A stretch of 64,000 bases of DNA from Treponema sp. (lineage in GTDB: Bacteria > Spirochaetota > Spirochaetia > Treponematales > Treponemataceae). Shown here piece by piece: positions 61,921 through 64,000 of this stretch; position 1 is the stretch's first letter; each line of letters opens with the position of its first letter. The notes under the pieces are model-generated. The model was not told the origin of the DNA. It ran no database searches and worked only from the letters and a program-made list of their open reading frames with translations. The translations under genes were made by a program, and so were the position numbers. The stretch is from the NCBI GenBank assembly GCA_017484285.1, contig JAFUTH010000015.1, forward strand, positions 124,001 to 188,000. The letters run 5' to 3'.

Positions 61921-63633
61921 TTAAATTTCATCTTTTTTTAGATTAGAAAGCAAATCATGTAAAGATTCTATTTCTTCAATATGTTCTTTATAACTAGCTT
62001 CATTCAAAAGTTTATATTTCTCTGTCAAATGCACCGTATTTATATCACCATCATAATTAACAGAATCTTTAAAATCCGAAAAATCAATTGTAGCAAGAAT
62101 TATCTGCGGAATACAATCTATTCTAAATATCAGCCGCAAAATTTCTTCACTGCTAATGACACTAGCCTCGTTTCCTCTTGGCGAGTCTATGATAAATGGA
62201 AATTTGTTTGATTCTATTTGAAGAAAATCCATTGTTTGAAATAAGGCAACAACTTGGGCAAGAATAATTTTATTTGTTAAAGTACCTTGCCCCTTTAAAG
62301 GCTTTAAAAGTTTTATTTGACCTTCATAAGATGGTTCCCAGGCTCCCAATGCTAATAAATTTTGTGTAGCAAATTCAATATATTTTTCTTCTACTTCTTT
62401 CTTATTTGGCAAGTTGCGTAATTCCAAAGAAATTTCTTTTATTGCTTCATTTATTTTTGCCTGTTCTGCTATATTATTTTCATAACTGTCAGACATAGTA
62501 TTAAAAGTGGTTTTCAAGCCTTTTTGTGCTAAATACGTATCGTATGCATCTTTGGATTCATCGTAGATAGATTCCTCTTCTTTCATTTTATTCATTAAAT
62601 CAACATATTCACTTTTTAATTTTGTGAGTTTGCTTTCTATTTGTTGAGTTAACAATAAAATTTGTTGCTTTGCATATTTCTTATTTAAAGAACTATAATT
62701 CTTCTGAACAATATCAAATATTTCCCTATCCATGACATAACCACAATTTGGACAAGACAAGATATTTTTCATTGGAGAAGAAGAAGTAGGTATTTCAATA
62801 ACATGTTGTTTTACAATATCAATTGCAGTTAGTTGATATTTATGATTTTCCAAAGAAGTTTCTAGTTTTTGAATTTCATTTCGTTTTGCTCCAATTTCTT
62901 TGACGAGCAACGAGATTTTTTCCTTTGGAACTGCCAAATTTCTATCTAATTCTGCAATATTTTCAGCAGGAACTATATTTTTTAGTTCATCAGAAAGAGC
63001 ATTTATAACTGTTCTCAACCGTTCTCCCTCTACAGCAAGTTTTTCCAACTGTGAAAACAGAGAATCTTTTTTTGCCATTAGGTCTATTGTATCTTTGTTA
63101 TAAACACCAAGATGATAATACAAAGACTTTATTCTTGCATCTTTTTTATATTGCTCAAGATTAGAAAAACTATCATAGATTTCCACCCAACCTCTATCTT
63201 GGTCTATATAATATGGCATAAACATAAATACGGGTGGTGCAAGTTCAACTTTATTATCAGACTTATTTGGTAAATAAACACCAAAGCTAAACAAATCCTC
63301 AAACTTTTTGGAAAGTTCCTTAGTTACGCTATCAGTAAGAAGTATCATCTCATCGTTTTCAAACAGAGCAAACCGTTTTAAAAATCTTGCAATTTGATAT
63401 TTCTTATTGTCAATTGTAAAACTAACAATATATATTTTTGAATTCTTATCCCAAGTTCTGTCAAATTCTACCTCTGCTCCAAGCGCATAATAAAGGGATT
63501 TCACAAGGGAGGATTTCCCGACATGATTATCAGAACTTGTAATAACATTAAACCCCTTCGAAAATTCTTGAAACCGTGCGGCTTTTTTTGAAATATCTGC
63601 TATCAAAATACTGTTAAAAATAAGTTCCTTCAT
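61921..63633 (-). CDS. SMC/Rad50-like ABC ATPase (possible ABC-3C system)
   Basis: A 570-residue ATPase with the split-head layout. The N-terminal P-loop is NVITSSDNHVGKSSLVKSLY (residues 29-48; the first Gly of Walker A is Ser). Two coiled-coil arms (about 180-280 and 320-440) flank a zinc-hook-like CPNCGY (about residue 293). The C-terminal head has GQGTLTNKIILAQVVALFQT and the Walker B-like FPFIIDSPRGNEASV. Such proteins act in DNA-sensing defence systems (Lamassu-type, ABC-three-component). It starts 3 bp after the small gene at the right edge. Confidence 0.8.
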   Translation of the reverse strand: MKELIFNSILIADISKKAARFQEFSKGFNVITSSDNHVGKSSLVKSLYYALGAEVEFDRTWDKNSKIYIVSFTIDNKKYQIARFLKRFALFENDEMILLTDSVTKELSKKFEDLFSFGVYLPNKSDNKVELAPPVFMFMPYYIDQDRGWVEIYDSFSNLEQYKKDARIKSLYYHLGVYNKDTIDLMAKKDSLFSQLEKLAVEGERLRTVINALSDELKNIVPAENIAELDRNLAVPKEKISLLVKEIGAKRNEIQKLETSLENHKYQLTAIDIVKQHVIEIPTSSSPMKNILSCPNCGYVMDREIFDIVQKNYSSLNKKYAKQQILLLTQQIESKLTKLKSEYVDLMNKMKEEESIYDESKDAYDTYLAQKGLKTTFNTMSDSYENNIAEQAKINEAIKEISLELRNLPNKKEVEEKYIEFATQNLLALGAWEPSYEGQIKLLKPLKGQGTLTNKIILAQVVALFQTMDFLQIESNKFPFIIDSPRGNEASVISSEEILRLIFRIDCIPQIILATIDFSDFKDSVNYDGDINTVHLTEKYKLLNEASYKEHIEEIESLHDLLSNLKKDEI

Positions 63634-63636
63634 AAT

Positions 63637-64000
63637 TTAATTATCCTTCCAATTATTATAAAGTATAGAGATTACAATAATTTGCTTATACAAATCATTG
63701 TAAATAGGATTTTGAGGAATCTGTGTAATGATTCTTTTTGCATAATCTGCATAATTTTCTGCATTATAAATAGGTTTTTCTATTATTATATTTTGTAATT
63801 TCATTAGTAATGAATAAAAGCCATCGTCATGTTTTTGTGAATCATTGAGGATTCTTGTATATTCATATGACGCTTTATATTTTTCATCTTCATTATAATT
63901 TGCGAGTCTTTCAATAATAGAAAACTCCGGAATAGATATAAGCATTGTCATTTTTACAACCCTACTTATGTCATTTTTTGATACGCCTTTTTTTGCACGG
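63637..64000 (-). CDS. C-terminal part of a small partner protein (cut by window edge)
   Basis: The frame is open from the window end to the stop at 63637, reading RAKKGVSKNDISRVVKMTML and then ISIPEFSIIERLANYNEDEK, so the true start lies outside the window; an internal ATG at 63951 is probably not the start. A helical, soluble protein of this size directly before an SMC-like ATPase fits a middle component of an ABC-three-component system, but that rests on position and on the KKGVS..ISR pattern only. Confidence 0.6.
   Translation of the reverse strand, partial: RAKKGVSKNDISRVVKMTMLISIPEFSIIERLANYNEDEKYKASYEYTRILNDSQKHDDGFYSLLMKLQNIIIEKPIYNAENYADYAKRIITQIPQNPIYNDLYKQIIVISILYNNWKDN

Overview
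The window comes from a spirochaete, very probably a commensal-type Treponema. It carries two FlaB-type flagellins, a FliD/FlgK/FlgL/FlgN set, a FliW-CsrA pair, PilZ, NHL and TPR genes of treponemal style, sigma-28 and sigma-54 promoters, and tRNA genes without an encoded CCA end. I cannot name the species.

Layout. (1) About 1-3.9 kb: a restriction-modification operon on the minus strand. A GHKL ATPase gene and a STAS-like DUF4325 gene lie upstream of a cytosine-5 DNA methyltransferase, a MORC-type GHKL ATPase, and a further gene cut by the left edge. (2) 4-6.1 kb: a DUF72 gene and an AAA_14/DUF4143 ATPase with a four-unit, 23-bp tandem repeat upstream. (3) 6.3-25.6 kb: metabolic and housekeeping genes: nitroreductase, aldo/keto reductase, upp-uraA, an NHL/VWA-like protein with a TPR protein, surE with a galactokinase-like gene, lnt, bioY-bioM-bioN, nrdR, a CAT-anticodon tRNA, a diguanylate cyclase, argF, nrnA, a sigma-like gene behind a near-consensus sigma-54 promoter, and rdgB. 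(4) 25.7-38.3 kb: flagellar filament genes. flaB, flaB, flaG, fliD, an unknown gene, PilZ, a small unknown, tsaE and tsaB run rightward and meet flgN-flgK-flgL-fliW-csrA running leftward. The first flaB leader carries stacked hairpins with GGA in their loops, a typical CsrA-site arrangement, so the window holds both the regulator pair and a likely target. (5) 38.3-44.6 kb: six tRNA genes (one cluster of five types, Gly duplicated), tig-clpP-clpX, an M18 aminopeptidase and a SIMPL-domain protein. (6) 44.7-64 kb: a defence island, nearly all on the minus strand: McrBC, a four-gene unknown/nuclease operon, a HIRAN protein, a 5'-truncated AlbA-type ATPase, a type IIG/MTase/DUF5677 operon, a divergent WYL regulator, a split hsdM, a rhuM with one nonsense codon, and an SMC-like ATPase with a small partner cut by the right edge.

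Main novelties. One dispersed multi-hairpin repeat (four copies) was seen only at the defence loci. One copy is translated in frame as the N-terminus of the methyltransferase, and another sits at the truncation point of the AlbA-type ATPase. A second repeat family (two copies) keeps its joints and loops while its stems change in a compensatory way. A 36-bp promoter/operator element with an imperfect palindrome is shared (34/36 identical) by the HIRAN gene and the type IIG operon, next to the WYL regulator that may bind it. Several defence genes are decaying (hsdM, rhuM, AlbA-type ATPase). All assignments come from reading the sequence; no database search was run.
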